A DNA stretch of 64,000 nt, taken from NCBI RefSeq assembly GCF_900109945.1, contig NZ_FOBX01000008.1:310001-374000 (forward strand), given 5' to 3'. The position numbers were made by a program, and so were the translations under genes. This document shows, in pieces, positions 36,401 through 45,208 of the stretch. Source of the DNA: Bradyrhizobium sp. OK095 (GTDB taxonomy: Bacteria; Pseudomonadota; Alphaproteobacteria; Rhizobiales; Xanthobacteraceae). Each line of letters starts with the position of its first letter. The stretch's first letter is position 1. The notes beneath the pieces were generated by a model that saw nothing but the letters and a program-made list of their open reading frames with translations, was not told the origin of the DNA and ran no database searches.

Positions 36401-36731
36401 CGAGCTCTATGCCCGGGCCGCGCGGTGCCGGAGCGAGGACGAACTCGACGATCTCGAAGAGGAAACCTCGCGCCGGTTCGGTCAACTGCCGAAGATCGCG
36501 TGCGACTTCTTCGCTGCGGCAAGGCTGAGGCTCGATTGCAGGCGGCGGGGCATCGTCCGCCTCGACGTCGGCACAAGTGCGGTGGCCGCAACGTTCCTGC
36601 CGGGCCGCTTGCGGAAATCGCGCGGCAAATCGCTGCAACGCGACGGCGACCGCGTCGTCTATCACAGCCAGATGCGCGATGCCCCGTTCGACCGGGTCGA
36701 GGAATTGTTCGAAGTCCTGGACGAGGCGTGA
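33405..36731 (+). CDS. Mfd-like (transcription-repair coupling factor paralogue) DNA translocase
   Basis: 1108 residues from ATG 33405; ATG 33381 or GTG 33411 are alternatives and no strong ribosome-binding site decides. A Lys/Arg-rich N-terminal tail of about 50 residues precedes a UvrB-homology module, then an RNAP-interaction-like domain (GTVVVHLQRGLAVLDGL), a RecG-type superfamily 2 translocase with Walker A GDVGFGKTE, IIDEEQHFG and SATPIPRTLA, ATNIVESGLDIPRANT, and HQLRGRVGRGG, and the C-terminal domain. The RID lacks the H-G-I-G-R-Y type core of bona fide Mfd, so RNA polymerase binding is doubtful. Confidence 0.9.
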   Translation: MNVRHSTKTRLAKTSGNKLSRDKNAPAKTSRTKTSRTKTLPKKSAPRKSAPRGRLPAKGKAVQRAAVASSSPLGLMALHLLAQYKQSGSAGLVFLAESENRAERLGSILHGLDPSCEVLVFPRLNTLPFDQLEPSHEIAGRRASVLRRLAKSKNPIFLISTAEAVMERLPLPASLLRLNTSLKVGGTFSEAELRVRLEALGYDLEDEPDYPGGALFHGQTFEIFPAGALGPFRIEHSGRTISRIVAFDPREHDVIFETKELLVDPMSERLAMAGRGKRATLFDYCGRAKWIADAGVPLHADGWLSTIEDAATRADREREYLGPRDWKQATRGMKVLPRTAPFQPTPEFSKLTSSRKALRAFVEETRQVDSRLIFVAAQEEDLRAMERMSGVKAERVADWDKAMRARNREAALIADLDAGFVMPGRKAVVVLTASDVLGSRAHHPQPMARSWGAAFDHADVPEQGTVVVHLQRGLAVLDGLQTVNTGGGALREMVRLVFAGGNAALVPPPDLGLMWPYATEPGKLALDKADGSTWWSRRTSAELEIQIAGKALAKHISQRRRRRGAKLVPPGSAYEKFVARFPYFTTVDQAKAINDVLDDLASGHPMDRVICGDVGFGKTEVALRAAAAVVLSGKQVAIAVPTTVLARQHVATFRKRFAPFDIDVGNMSRATSGAELRQTKEALRSGRMKIVVGTQALGSKDVKFDDLGLVIIDEEQHFGAAEKAKLSSLAKNVHTLWMSATPIPRTLAAGLAGFRDLSVIASPPVHRLPIATKIAPLSDAAIASALLREQRRHGQSFLVCPRIQDLEPMLARVQAVAPDLRIVCLHGRLPADEIDDRMMSFVEGEADVLLATNIVESGLDIPRANTIVVCWPERFGLAQLHQLRGRVGRGGIRAFAYLLNETGSEQSEKRLAVLEEFSRPGAGFAISERDLDLRGAGDLFSEQQSGHVQVFGPVLYSHLLKMASEKVADGRVEMWVPDLNLPIADMLPETYVQSEPVRLELYARAARCRSEDELDDLEEETSRRFGQLPKIACDFFAAARLRLDCRRRGIVRLDVGTSAVAATFLPGRLRKSRGKSLQRDGDRVVYHSQMRDAPFDRVEELFEVLDEA

Positions 36732-36761
36732 CGGCGGCGGCCGGATGGCCGCCGCGCGCAG

Positions 36762-37973
36762 CTAGTTGGATGCCAGCGCCGTCTTCGCGACCTCGGCCAT
36801 CCAGTCGGATGCGACGGGGAGGATCGCGTCGTTGAAATCGTAGCGCGGGCCGTGCAGCTCGGCGCCGTCGCGCAATTCGCCGTTGCCGATCCAGACGAAG
36901 GCGCCTGGACGCTGCTGGAGGTAGTGGGCAAAATCCTCGCCGGCCATGCTGGGCGCGAGGTCGCGGCGAACCGGCGTCTGCATCTTCTCGGCGGCGAGGC
37001 GCGCGAGACCCGCTTCCGCCGGCGTGTTGATGACGACGCCGACGCCCATCACGATCTCCGGCGTGACCTTGACGCCAAAGCTCGTCGCGATGCCGGCGCA
37101 GATCTCGCCGATCCGCGCAAGCAGGATGTCCTTCACCGCCTCGCGATGATACCGCAGCGTGCCGCCGATCGTGACACGTCCTGCGATCTGGTTGCGCGCC
37201 GTGCCGCCTTCGAGCGTGCAGAGCGAGAGCACGGCGGTGTCGAGCGGATCGACGCTGCGCGACACGATCGATTGCAGCGCCACGATGAGGTGGCCCGCCG
37301 CCATCACCGGATCGCGCGTCAGATGCGGCATGCCGGCGTGCCCCGCATGGCCGTCGATGGTGATGCTGACGCGTCCGCCAGAGGCCATGACCACGCCGTC
37401 ATGGACCGCAACCGTGCCGGCCTGAAGGCCCGGCCAGTTGTGGAAGCCGAACACCCGGTCCATCGGAAAGCGCTCGAACAGCCCGGCCGCGACCATCGCG
37501 CGCGAGCCGCCAAATCCTTCCTCGGCCGGCTGGAAGATGAAATCGACCGTGCCGCTCCAGCTGGGATCAGTAGCGAGCAGCGCCGCGGCGCCGAGCAGCG
37601 AGGCGGTGTGCCCGTCATGGCCGCAGGCATGCATCACGCCTGGATTCGTCGACGCATAGGGCAGGCCGGTGTCCTCAGTGATCGGCAGCGCATCCATGTC
37701 GGCGCGCAGGCCGACGCGGCCTTGTGCCGCCCCCTGTGTCAGCGTCGCGACGATACCGTGGCCGCCGACGCCCGCCTCGAAGGGAATACCGAGCTCGGTG
37801 AGTTTTTCCTGCACGAAGGCGGCAGTGGCCTTCTCCTGCAAGGACAATTCGGGGTGGGCATGCAGATGCCGGCGCCACGCGGTCAGTTTCTGGTGCAACT
37901 CGGGGGTCAAGGTGGGGCTTTCGCAAGGGAGGGCCGGCTGCTGCCAGCATAACCGAATATCGGGCCGCCACAT
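36762..37973 (-). CDS. M20-family amidohydrolase (hippurate hydrolase-like)
   Basis: 403 residues from ATG 37973, or about 382 from TTG 37910, which would give the family-like start TPELHQKLTAWRRHLHAHPE. Metal and catalytic residues are seen in ADMDALP, MHACGHDGHTASLLGAA, FQPAEEGFGG, and HAGHAGMPH. It hydrolyses N-acyl amino acids or similar amides. No neighbouring regulator is evident. It lies downstream (41 bp) of the enolase-superfamily gene on the same strand, so the two may be co-transcribed. Confidence 0.9.
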   Translation of the reverse strand: MWRPDIRLCWQQPALPCESPTLTPELHQKLTAWRRHLHAHPELSLQEKATAAFVQEKLTELGIPFEAGVGGHGIVATLTQGAAQGRVGLRADMDALPITEDTGLPYASTNPGVMHACGHDGHTASLLGAAALLATDPSWSGTVDFIFQPAEEGFGGSRAMVAAGLFERFPMDRVFGFHNWPGLQAGTVAVHDGVVMASGGRVSITIDGHAGHAGMPHLTRDPVMAAGHLIVALQSIVSRSVDPLDTAVLSLCTLEGGTARNQIAGRVTIGGTLRYHREAVKDILLARIGEICAGIATSFGVKVTPEIVMGVGVVINTPAEAGLARLAAEKMQTPVRRDLAPSMAGEDFAHYLQQRPGAFVWIGNGELRDGAELHGPRYDFNDAILPVASDWMAEVAKTALASN

Positions 37974-38014
37974 CAAGCGCCTTGGAATGCCTCGCGTGCA
38001 GCAACGCGCGTTGC

Positions 38015-39103
38015 TTACGGCGCCAGCCTCGCCAGCCCCTTCCAGTCGAAGCCGATACCGTGGCCCGGGCGGTCCGGCGCCAAGGCCTTGCCGTCCTCGA
38101 GCACCAGCGGATGCTCGATATAGGTGTCCAGCCCAAATCCATGCGCCTCCAGATACGAGCGGTTCGGGCAGGCCGCGAGCAGATGCACGGTGATGTCGTG
38201 CGCGCCGTGGCTGGTGACGGGCAGGTTGAACGCCTCCGCCAGCCGCGCGATCTTCATGAAGGCGGTGACGCCGCCGCAATTGGTGACGTCAGGCTCGGGA
38301 TAGGACACCGCGCCCGCGACGATGTAGTTCTTGAACTCCCACAGCGAGCGCAAATTCTCGCCCGCCGCGATCGGTACGCCTCCCGCCTGCATGATACGGG
38401 CATGGCCCGCGACATCGTCGGGGATAACAGGCTCTTCCAGCCAGGTGAGGTCGTAGGGCACGAACGCGCGGGCGGCGCGGATCGCCTCCTCGACCGTCCA
38501 CTTCATGTTGGCATCCGCCATCAGCGGAAAGCCGTCGCCGAGATGTTGGCGCATCGCCGCGACGCGCATGACGTCGGATTTGAGATCAGGCCGGCCGACC
38601 TTCATCTTGATGGCGCGAAAGCCTTTTGCGAGATTGCCGTCGGTCTGGGCGAGCAGCGCCTCGACGGAGAGATCGAGGTCGATGCCACCGGCATAGCACG
38701 GCACGCGCGCATCAAAACCGCCGAGCAAACGAAACAGCGGCAGTTTCGCGCGACGCGCCTTCAGGTCCCACAGCGCAATGTCGAGCGCGGAGAGCGCCAG
38801 CACCGCCGGCCCGCCGCGGCCGCCATAATGCAGGCCCCACCAGACGTGATGCCAGACGGCTTCCGTGTCATCGGCCTCGCGTCCCTCGACCAGCGGCGGG
38901 ATCTCGCGCTTGAGGATATCAGCGACAGCGCCGCCATTGCGGCCGACCGTGTAGGTGTAGCCCACACCCTCCGCGCCATCGGCATCGCGGACCCGGCAGG
39001 TGATCAGCTCGAACGCCGCGATCTCGCCATGCGTTGAGTCCGACAGCGTGACGGGGAGGGGGATCCGGTAGAACCCGGTCTCGATATTCGCGATGCGCGG
39101 CAT
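38015..39103 (-). CDS. Mandelate racemase/muconate lactonizing enzyme (enolase superfamily)
   Basis: 362 residues. The KxK base motif (AIKMKVGRPD), the metal ligands in LMADANMKW, TWLEEPVIPDD and AAGENLRS, and the Asp-His dyad implied by PDVTNCGGVT and TSHGAHDI are all present, a mandelate-racemase-type active site. These enzymes abstract a proton alpha to a carboxylate, as in acid-sugar dehydratases. Substrate unknown. Confidence 0.92.
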   Translation of the reverse strand: MPRIANIETGFYRIPLPVTLSDSTHGEIAAFELITCRVRDADGAEGVGYTYTVGRNGGAVADILKREIPPLVEGREADDTEAVWHHVWWGLHYGGRGGPAVLALSALDIALWDLKARRAKLPLFRLLGGFDARVPCYAGGIDLDLSVEALLAQTDGNLAKGFRAIKMKVGRPDLKSDVMRVAAMRQHLGDGFPLMADANMKWTVEEAIRAARAFVPYDLTWLEEPVIPDDVAGHARIMQAGGVPIAAGENLRSLWEFKNYIVAGAVSYPEPDVTNCGGVTAFMKIARLAEAFNLPVTSHGAHDITVHLLAACPNRSYLEAHGFGLDTYIEHPLVLEDGKALAPDRPGHGIGFDWKGLARLAP

Positions 39104-39131
39104 GTGGCCTCCCTGTTTTTTCTTTTTGGTT

Positions 39132-39190
39132 CGTAGGGTGGGTAGCAGGCGGATGCGCGAAGCGCAGTCGCGGAGCTAACCCACCCTACG
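39132..39190. repeat. Palindromic repeat, family D, copy 1
   Basis: CGTAGGGTGGGT (39132-39143) is perfectly inverted as ACCCACCCTACG (39179-39190) around a 35-nt core rich in CGCG-type palindromes. It sits between the enolase-superfamily gene and the M20 peptidase gene. Confidence 0.85.
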
Positions 39191-39195
39191 AGAGC

Positions 39196-40401
39196 TCACC
39201 GCATCGTCGCGAGCTGCACGGCCAGCGCGCAGGCGCGGTCGTATTCGTCGAGATTGATCCACTCGTCGATCGTGTGCGCCTCGTTCTGGCCGGCGCCGAA
39301 GGTCACGGTCGGAATGCCGTGGCGGACCATCCAGTTGGCATCGAGCCCGCCATTGGCGGCGCGGACATTCGGGGTGCCGCCGACCGCGGACACCGCCTCG
39401 ATCGCGCGCTTCACAACGGGGAGGTTCTCCTTCATGCGGAACGGAAAATAATCGGTCTCGGCCTTGAACTTGACCTTGCCGGATTTGCCTTGCGCGTTCG
39501 TCACCTTCTTGGCCGCCTTCTCGAATGCGGCCTTGTAGGCTTTCGTGATCTCCTTGAAGAATTTTCCGTCATGGCTGCGGCTTTCGCCGCGCACATGCAC
39601 ATAGTCGGTGACGACGTTGGTGGCATCGCCCGCGGGGCGGCCTTCGCCGCCGGTGACGGGGCCGACATTGCTGGTGCCTTGCCGCGCGCTCGCGCCCTTG
39701 CCCTTCACCACCTTGCCGAACCAGCCGCCGGCCTTCACGTCTGCGAGTGCGAGCGCCATGATCATGGTCGAGGAGATGCCGCGCTCGGGCGCGACGCCGG
39801 CATGCGAGGCGCGGCCCATGATTTCGACGGTCCAGCGGTCCGCGCCGACGGCACCGATGACGACGTTGGAGGCCGAGCCGCCGTCATAATTGAAGGCCAT
39901 CACCGGCGAGCCGAGCTCGTCCAGCTTGACGTGGCGCGCGCCATAGAGCCCGCTCTCCTCGCGCACGCAGAACAGCAGCGTGATCGGCGGATGATCGAGC
40001 TTCTGCTTTTCGAGCTCGGCCGCCAGCGTCACCAGCACGCCGCAGCCGCAGCGATTGTCGCCGCCGAGCGCGGTCTTGGCCTCGTTGACGATCTTACGCT
40101 TCGCGAGCTTCGGCTTGGCGCCGGCGCAGAGCGGCACGGTGTCCATGTGGGTCATGAACATGATCCGCGGCTGGTTGTGCAGCGCGCCGCGGCCGGGCAG
40201 GTCGACAATGAGATTGCCGGTCTCGGTCGGCACGGGAATGCGGCTGTTGGCATCGTCGAGCCGGATCGCCTTGGCCGGCACGCCGGCCTCCTTCAGCGCA
40301 GCGGCAAGGTCAAGCCCGATCGCCGCCTCCTGTCCGGTGACGCCCTCGATCGCGAGGAAGCGCATGAGGCGGTCGGTGGCGGCTTTGGTGTCGACGGGCA
40401 T
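39196..40401 (-). CDS. M20/M42-like metallopeptidase (peptidase T-like)
   Basis: 401 residues. Zinc-site residues are in FMTHMDTVPLC, LGGDNRCGCGVLV, CVREESGLYGA and FNYDGGSASNV, with a final ligand near AGQNEAHTIDEW. The D-N-R-C-G pattern and length fit tripeptidase/PepT-like or related M20 peptidases. A dimerisation domain is inserted between about residues 190 and 320. It is flanked on both sides by family D palindromes, so is likely a single transcription unit. Confidence 0.9.
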   Translation of the reverse strand: MPVDTKAATDRLMRFLAIEGVTGQEAAIGLDLAAALKEAGVPAKAIRLDDANSRIPVPTETGNLIVDLPGRGALHNQPRIMFMTHMDTVPLCAGAKPKLAKRKIVNEAKTALGGDNRCGCGVLVTLAAELEKQKLDHPPITLLFCVREESGLYGARHVKLDELGSPVMAFNYDGGSASNVVIGAVGADRWTVEIMGRASHAGVAPERGISSTMIMALALADVKAGGWFGKVVKGKGASARQGTSNVGPVTGGEGRPAGDATNVVTDYVHVRGESRSHDGKFFKEITKAYKAAFEKAAKKVTNAQGKSGKVKFKAETDYFPFRMKENLPVVKRAIEAVSAVGGTPNVRAANGGLDANWMVRHGIPTVTFGAGQNEAHTIDEWINLDEYDRACALAVQLATMR

Positions 40402-40417
40402 GGAATTGATTCCTTCG

Positions 40418-40454
40418 CGTAGGATGGGTAGAGCGCAGCGAAACCCATCCTACG
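40418..40454. repeat. Palindromic repeat, family D, copy 2
   Basis: CGTAGGATGGGT (40418-40429) is perfectly inverted as ACCCATCCTACG (40443-40454) around 13 nt. The right arm includes the TAG stop of the leftward MFS gene (40450-40452). Confidence 0.85.
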
Positions 40455-41691
40455 AATTCGACGTCGTACAAGTCAAAAAGATCAGCACTCCCACCATCAG
40501 CGCCGCCGCCATGAACAGCAGCACCGCCGGCAGCCCCGCGAGCGCGGCCACCGCGCCGGTGACGGATTGCATCAGCGCCGTGCCGAGGAAGAAGGCGAGG
40601 TTCACTGCGGCGAGCGCCTTGCCCGCGACCTGCGCATCGACGAGCTGCCTGGACATGCCGAACAGCAGCGGCTGCGCGGAGGTGAAGAGCCCGATGAGCA
40701 CGAACAGTGCCAGATCGTAGTATGGCGGCATGACGGTCACGCCGAACAGCCATGCGACCGGCAGGTGCGGCGCCCCTAACGCCATCAGCGCGAGCAGCAG
40801 CGCCGCGAACGCGTGGGTGCCGGCCACCAGCGCGCGGCGGCGGCCGAGCCTGCGGTCGATCATGCCGACCAGCAGCGGCCCCGCGATCATCGCCAGCGTG
40901 AACGCGCCGAGCTGGTTGCCGGCCTCGACCCGCGTCAATCCCTTGATCTGCATCAGCCACGGCCCGCCCCACAGGCCGCGCAGCACCAGCGAGCTCGCCA
41001 GCGACACCAGCGCCAGCGCGATCAGGCCGCGCAGCGGCCGCGACAGGCCGAGCCTGAGCACCTCCATCATCTGCGACAGCGCCGAGGACTCGTCCTTGTG
41101 CCCGGCTGGCTGGTTCGGCACCAGCACGAACACCGCGAGCGCGACCGCGATGCCGCCGATCGCCGAGATCCAGAACCCGGCGCGCCAGCCGTAAGTGTCG
41201 ATCACGAAGGCGAGCGGGCTCGACGACAGCAGCATGCCGATATTGCCGATCGAGAGGATCGCGCCCGACCACAGGCCGAAGCGCGCAGCCGACAATTGCT
41301 TGGCCGCCAGCGTCATCGGGCACATCAGCATGCCCGAGGTGGCAACGCCCAGCATCAGCTGCCCGACCGCAAAACTTTCCGGCCCCGGCGCAAACCCCGA
41401 CGCGATCGCGCCGATCACGGTTCCCGCCAGCAAGGCGAGCGACACCGGCCGGACGCCAAACCGGTCCATCGCCGCCCCAACCGGAATCTGCGACGCCGCA
41501 AAGGCGAAATGATAGACCGAGGTGAGGCTCGCCAGCGCCTGCGGCTCGATGCGGAAATCCGCCGCCATCAGGTCGAGGCTGATCGCCGGAATGGTGCGCA
41601 GCAAGGTCGAGAGCATGTGCCCGCAGGCGAGCGCAACCAGCGCGAAGATCAGCGCGCGGGTGGGGCCTCCCGCGTCGTCGGTGGCAGTCAT
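40450..41691 (-). CDS. MFS transporter
   Basis: 413 residues, 12 helices. The typical loop motif after TM2 reads DRFGVRPVSLALLAG; TM4 has GVATSGMLMCPMTLAAKQL and TM5 follows WSGAILSIGNIG. It resembles NarK/CynX-type or anion-metabolite carriers, but the substrate cannot be assigned. The stop codon TAG lies in the right arm of repeat D copy 2. Confidence 0.88.
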   Translation of the reverse strand: MTATDDAGGPTRALIFALVALACGHMLSTLLRTIPAISLDLMAADFRIEPQALASLTSVYHFAFAASQIPVGAAMDRFGVRPVSLALLAGTVIGAIASGFAPGPESFAVGQLMLGVATSGMLMCPMTLAAKQLSAARFGLWSGAILSIGNIGMLLSSSPLAFVIDTYGWRAGFWISAIGGIAVALAVFVLVPNQPAGHKDESSALSQMMEVLRLGLSRPLRGLIALALVSLASSLVLRGLWGGPWLMQIKGLTRVEAGNQLGAFTLAMIAGPLLVGMIDRRLGRRRALVAGTHAFAALLLALMALGAPHLPVAWLFGVTVMPPYYDLALFVLIGLFTSAQPLLFGMSRQLVDAQVAGKALAAVNLAFFLGTALMQSVTGAVAALAGLPAVLLFMAAALMVGVLIFLTCTTSNS

Positions 41692-41846
41692 GAGCGTCCC
41701 GTCCCGAGAAGGTTTCGGGTGGGGTTACATGATTGGGGGAGGCGTGCCAATGGCCGGAGGGGGCGTGTTGGCGCAAGGACCAGATCGGCGATCTCGCTTA
41801 CTATCTCGCGCATGTCCGCTGAGCGGCATTGCCCCGCAACGCGACG

Positions 41847-44800
41847 TCATCCTGAGGGCTCGCTGGAGGCGGGCGTCGAGTTCCGTTGACGTGTGTGTGT
41901 CGACGGCAGAGCAATCCATCGTCGCACCGGCCGATATTTACGTGGCGCCGGCGTCGCGTCTGCCGGCATCTGGCTTTTGAGTTTCTGCACGATCGAGAGG
42001 AACGTGGGCGGCGCCTCGGTCGCCGCATCGACCGCCAGGCCGTCGCCGGATTTGAATGCGCGGTCCGCGATCTCGTAGCCGAGCGCCCGGTAGCTCTCGA
42101 ATTGCGATTCCGAGAAGAACTGGTTCAGCGTCGACTCATGCGGAAAGGTGCCGTGGGCGATCGCATAGCTCAGGACGCCCATGGGCTCCGTGCCGTGCAG
42201 GCCCGACTTGAAATACAGGAGCAGGCCGTTTTGCGACTCACCGCCATCGGCCTCCTGATAGAGAATATCGCCGACCGCCCAGTAAGGGGCGTCCGTCGCA
42301 GGGGTCGGGCGTTCCATGAAGCGCTTCTTCAGGAGATCGAGGCCGCGCATGTCGATCCGCACGCCGAGATCGATCCATATTTTGCGAAGCGCGTTGCCGA
42401 GGTCCTCGAAGGAATAGTCGGGGTCGCAGCCGGCGTCGCTGACAACGATCACGCGGCAGCGACGGCGAACCATTTCGTAGAGGCCGAGATTCTCGAAGTG
42501 CCCGCCGTCGGTGAGGTAGACCCAGCGTTCGGTCTCGCTGGTCAGACCGAACATCTCCATGAAGAACGGCCGGAGGGCAAAGGGCGGCTTGGCCTCCGCG
42601 TAATCGGGATTGTCGCCGCGCGGATTGGCCAGCCACCAGCCAAGTCGCACATTGAACAGCGCCATCAGGAAAGCGACGCCGGGCGATGAGTTGTAGCCCA
42701 TGCTCGGGCTCACGGCCGCACCGGAAATCGCCATGGCAGTGCCGAGCGTGAGGCCGAGCGGCGGTCCTCCGTAAGGTTTCGGCTGCGTGGTCGTGGCATA
42801 GGTCGTCCGGTAAGCGCCGTCGGAAAATACCGCGCTGCCGCTGCCGCAATGCAGAGGCGAGAACGTAAAGGGTGCCGCCATCCGTTCCTGCCATGCCAGG
42901 TTCTTGGACGAAACGAGGTTGAGGGCCGCACTGATGACGTGGAACGGCTTCCAGTGGGGCCCTCGTGGCTCAATGCCGGGCTCCCAAAGCTCTCGCAGAT
43001 ACGGGCTGTCTCGGCCGTCGAAATCCGTGAAGGCATTCTTCGTCTTGTCGCGGGCGCTCTCGTGGCGTGACGCGCCGAGAAAGGCGCGCACCAGGCGGTT
43101 CCGGTAGATGCTGTGGAGTGAGTAGCGGTTGATGCTCAACACCCTCGACGTCGCATAGATCAGAACGCCGAGCACGGCGCCAGTGATGAACACGACGGTC
43201 CAGGGCATGTGACCGTCGGCGCAGGACTCGAAAGGTATGAATGCCCAATCCCAGAGGATGGACAGGAGAGCGACCAGGGCTACTGCGAATACCGCCGCTG
43301 CGATTGCTGCGATTGTGTTCAGTCCGAGGTATTGGCGGAAGCCAGAAACCTGCTCGGCAGCGGCTTTGGTCTTCGAGCTCGCCCCCAGAATGATGGATAG
43401 CAGGCCCGAAACACCTCCGCCCGTTGCAAGAGAGGGGACGGCCGCGCTGCCGAGATGACTCTCGATCCATATGGCGGCCGGTGGCGCGCCAAGCACGAGC
43501 CCGAACCACAGCAGCCAGCCAAGATAGGCCAGCGTGAATAGTCCACTTGACCTCGCCTGAAATTCGAGACCGACGTCCACCTCCGACAGAAATTCAGCAA
43601 CCGAGATATAGATCACGTCAGCGACGATGCGCGCCGCCACGATCCAGGGCAGCCCGAACACACACGCAAAGCCCGCCGCCGTGGCGGCGGAGTCGGTGGG
43701 GTTGTAGCGCCAAAGCAGAATGAGTCCCGCGGCGCTTTGCAGACCGAAGGCTACGCCGGCGACGCACCATGCGGCAAAATCGACCCATGGATATTTGGGG
43801 CCGCCCTTGGGCGGCGGCCGAGCCGACTTTCCAAAAATGCGCACCCATAAAGGCGCGAACACCAGCGCGAGAAAATAAAATACAAATCCGAAGATACCCC
43901 CACGGACGAGCACCGCCAGTGTGAGGTGGTCGCGCTCAAACTGATTGAGAAATCCGAATCCGCCGGCTGTGGTCAGCTCCGAGAGCTTCGACAGGCCGAA
44001 TTGACTTTGCAGCACGAGAACCAGCAATGCGGCTCCGACAAGGAAAGGCGCGAGATCGCAAAGGAGAAACCGGGATTGTGGGACATTGATCCAGCCGCGC
44101 GCGGGGCGGTTCGCGACGGAGAATGACAAGGAAGCCCCGAAGCAGAGCGCCGATGCCAGCATCACAAGCAGAAGCCAGGTCAGCGGGTGCGCAACCGTGA
44201 TATCGTGGGCGTCGATGAGGACAAAGTAGAGTGCTTTGGTCACGAGCACCGCAAGAATCATGGGAGGAACCAGCAAAACCCAGTTGAGGAACAGATTGCG
44301 CAGGACGCCCGCAACATCACTCCACAGGTCGGGAGAAAGCGACGAAAAGCTCGGAGAGAGAAAGTGTGAGTTGCGCCGGAGATTGGAAACCGGCTCGGCT
44401 TCTTCGTGATCCCTGATCTGACCGTCGCCATACCGCTTGTTGAGTGCCGCCACCACGGAGTCCGGCGCGTCGTCCGGCTCGCGCTCCTCTGAGGGCACGT
44501 CTGGATGCTTTTTCTGCCGCTCTTTTTCGCGCCTGCGCTTCTGATAGAGCCACGCCGACAGCCAGCTGCCGATATAGCCGCCTCCCGACACCGTCGACAA
44601 ATAGTCGAACTGCATCAGAGCCGAGCCGGCTTTCTCGCCCTTGCGTTTGGACGTGACGTCCAGGGCCGCAATCCTTTGCAGGATGCCGAGCGCGAACGCA
44701 GCACTGCGGATTCCGCCGCCGGACAGGCACAGGGCCCACCGGTCGTCCGTGTTGAGCGCTTGGTAGACTTTGAGGAGTTGCTCGGGGACCTCGTCCGTGG

Positions 44801-45041
44801 GGAGTGGCACCGACTCCGCTGAGGTTGGGGAGGACTGTGGCGAAGTCTGCGCTGACGGTGAGGTTGACTTTGACGCAGTCTCGGATGCGGGCCTTGCTGG
44901 CGCTGGCGCCGTGGCGGATGCCGGCTTTGTCGACGCTTCTGCGCCGTTGGGTGGCGGATCGATCGGCGCGAATCCCAGAGGAGCGCCTGCCAGCGCGCGT
45001 CGCTCCTCCCAAAGCACCTGTGAAAGGTTCAATGCCCCCAT
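41847..45041 (-). CDS. Very large patatin-like phospholipase with multi-TM insertion
   Basis: 1064 residues from ATG 45041, preceded by the strong Shine-Dalgarno GGAGGGGTATC. An Ala/Pro/Ser-rich tail (about 29-82) leads to the oxyanion loop LCLSGGGIRSAAFALGIL (about 104-121) and the nucleophile Ser in DYLSTVSGGGYIG (about S152). About ten hydrophobic helices follow between 245 and 640, then the C-terminal half carries the catalytic Asp in YLTDGGHFENLGLYEM (about D845). The Ser-Asp dyad therefore spans a membrane domain. Likely acts on membrane lipids; localisation of the active site is unknown. Confidence 0.88.
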   Translation of the reverse strand: MGALNLSQVLWEERRALAGAPLGFAPIDPPPNGAEASTKPASATAPAPARPASETASKSTSPSAQTSPQSSPTSAESVPLPTDEVPEQLLKVYQALNTDDRWALCLSGGGIRSAAFALGILQRIAALDVTSKRKGEKAGSALMQFDYLSTVSGGGYIGSWLSAWLYQKRRREKERQKKHPDVPSEEREPDDAPDSVVAALNKRYGDGQIRDHEEAEPVSNLRRNSHFLSPSFSSLSPDLWSDVAGVLRNLFLNWVLLVPPMILAVLVTKALYFVLIDAHDITVAHPLTWLLLVMLASALCFGASLSFSVANRPARGWINVPQSRFLLCDLAPFLVGAALLVLVLQSQFGLSKLSELTTAGGFGFLNQFERDHLTLAVLVRGGIFGFVFYFLALVFAPLWVRIFGKSARPPPKGGPKYPWVDFAAWCVAGVAFGLQSAAGLILLWRYNPTDSAATAAGFACVFGLPWIVAARIVADVIYISVAEFLSEVDVGLEFQARSSGLFTLAYLGWLLWFGLVLGAPPAAIWIESHLGSAAVPSLATGGGVSGLLSIILGASSKTKAAAEQVSGFRQYLGLNTIAAIAAAVFAVALVALLSILWDWAFIPFESCADGHMPWTVVFITGAVLGVLIYATSRVLSINRYSLHSIYRNRLVRAFLGASRHESARDKTKNAFTDFDGRDSPYLRELWEPGIEPRGPHWKPFHVISAALNLVSSKNLAWQERMAAPFTFSPLHCGSGSAVFSDGAYRTTYATTTQPKPYGGPPLGLTLGTAMAISGAAVSPSMGYNSSPGVAFLMALFNVRLGWWLANPRGDNPDYAEAKPPFALRPFFMEMFGLTSETERWVYLTDGGHFENLGLYEMVRRRCRVIVVSDAGCDPDYSFEDLGNALRKIWIDLGVRIDMRGLDLLKKRFMERPTPATDAPYWAVGDILYQEADGGESQNGLLLYFKSGLHGTEPMGVLSYAIAHGTFPHESTLNQFFSESQFESYRALGYEIADRAFKSGDGLAVDAATEAPPTFLSIVQKLKSQMPADATPAPRKYRPVRRWIALPSTHTRQRNSTPASSEPSG

Positions 45042-45208
45042 GATACCCCTCCGCCTGATCCGAGACCGGCCCAAGCTACCGAGGTCGGCCAAGGCGCGCG
45101 TGTGAAGCAGTTCACAAGCACGCGCAAATTGTCAGGGTGCGTTCGTTAGGAAGCGAAGCCAATCAATTCCAGGGAGGGCGGCGGGATTCGACGCCGATCA
45201 CTTCATAA

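Noticed and set aside
33507..36665. 1052-codon open frame antisense to the Mfd-like gene.
   Set aside because: Its length comes only from lack of stops in GC-rich antisense DNA; the sense frame has clear helicase motifs.
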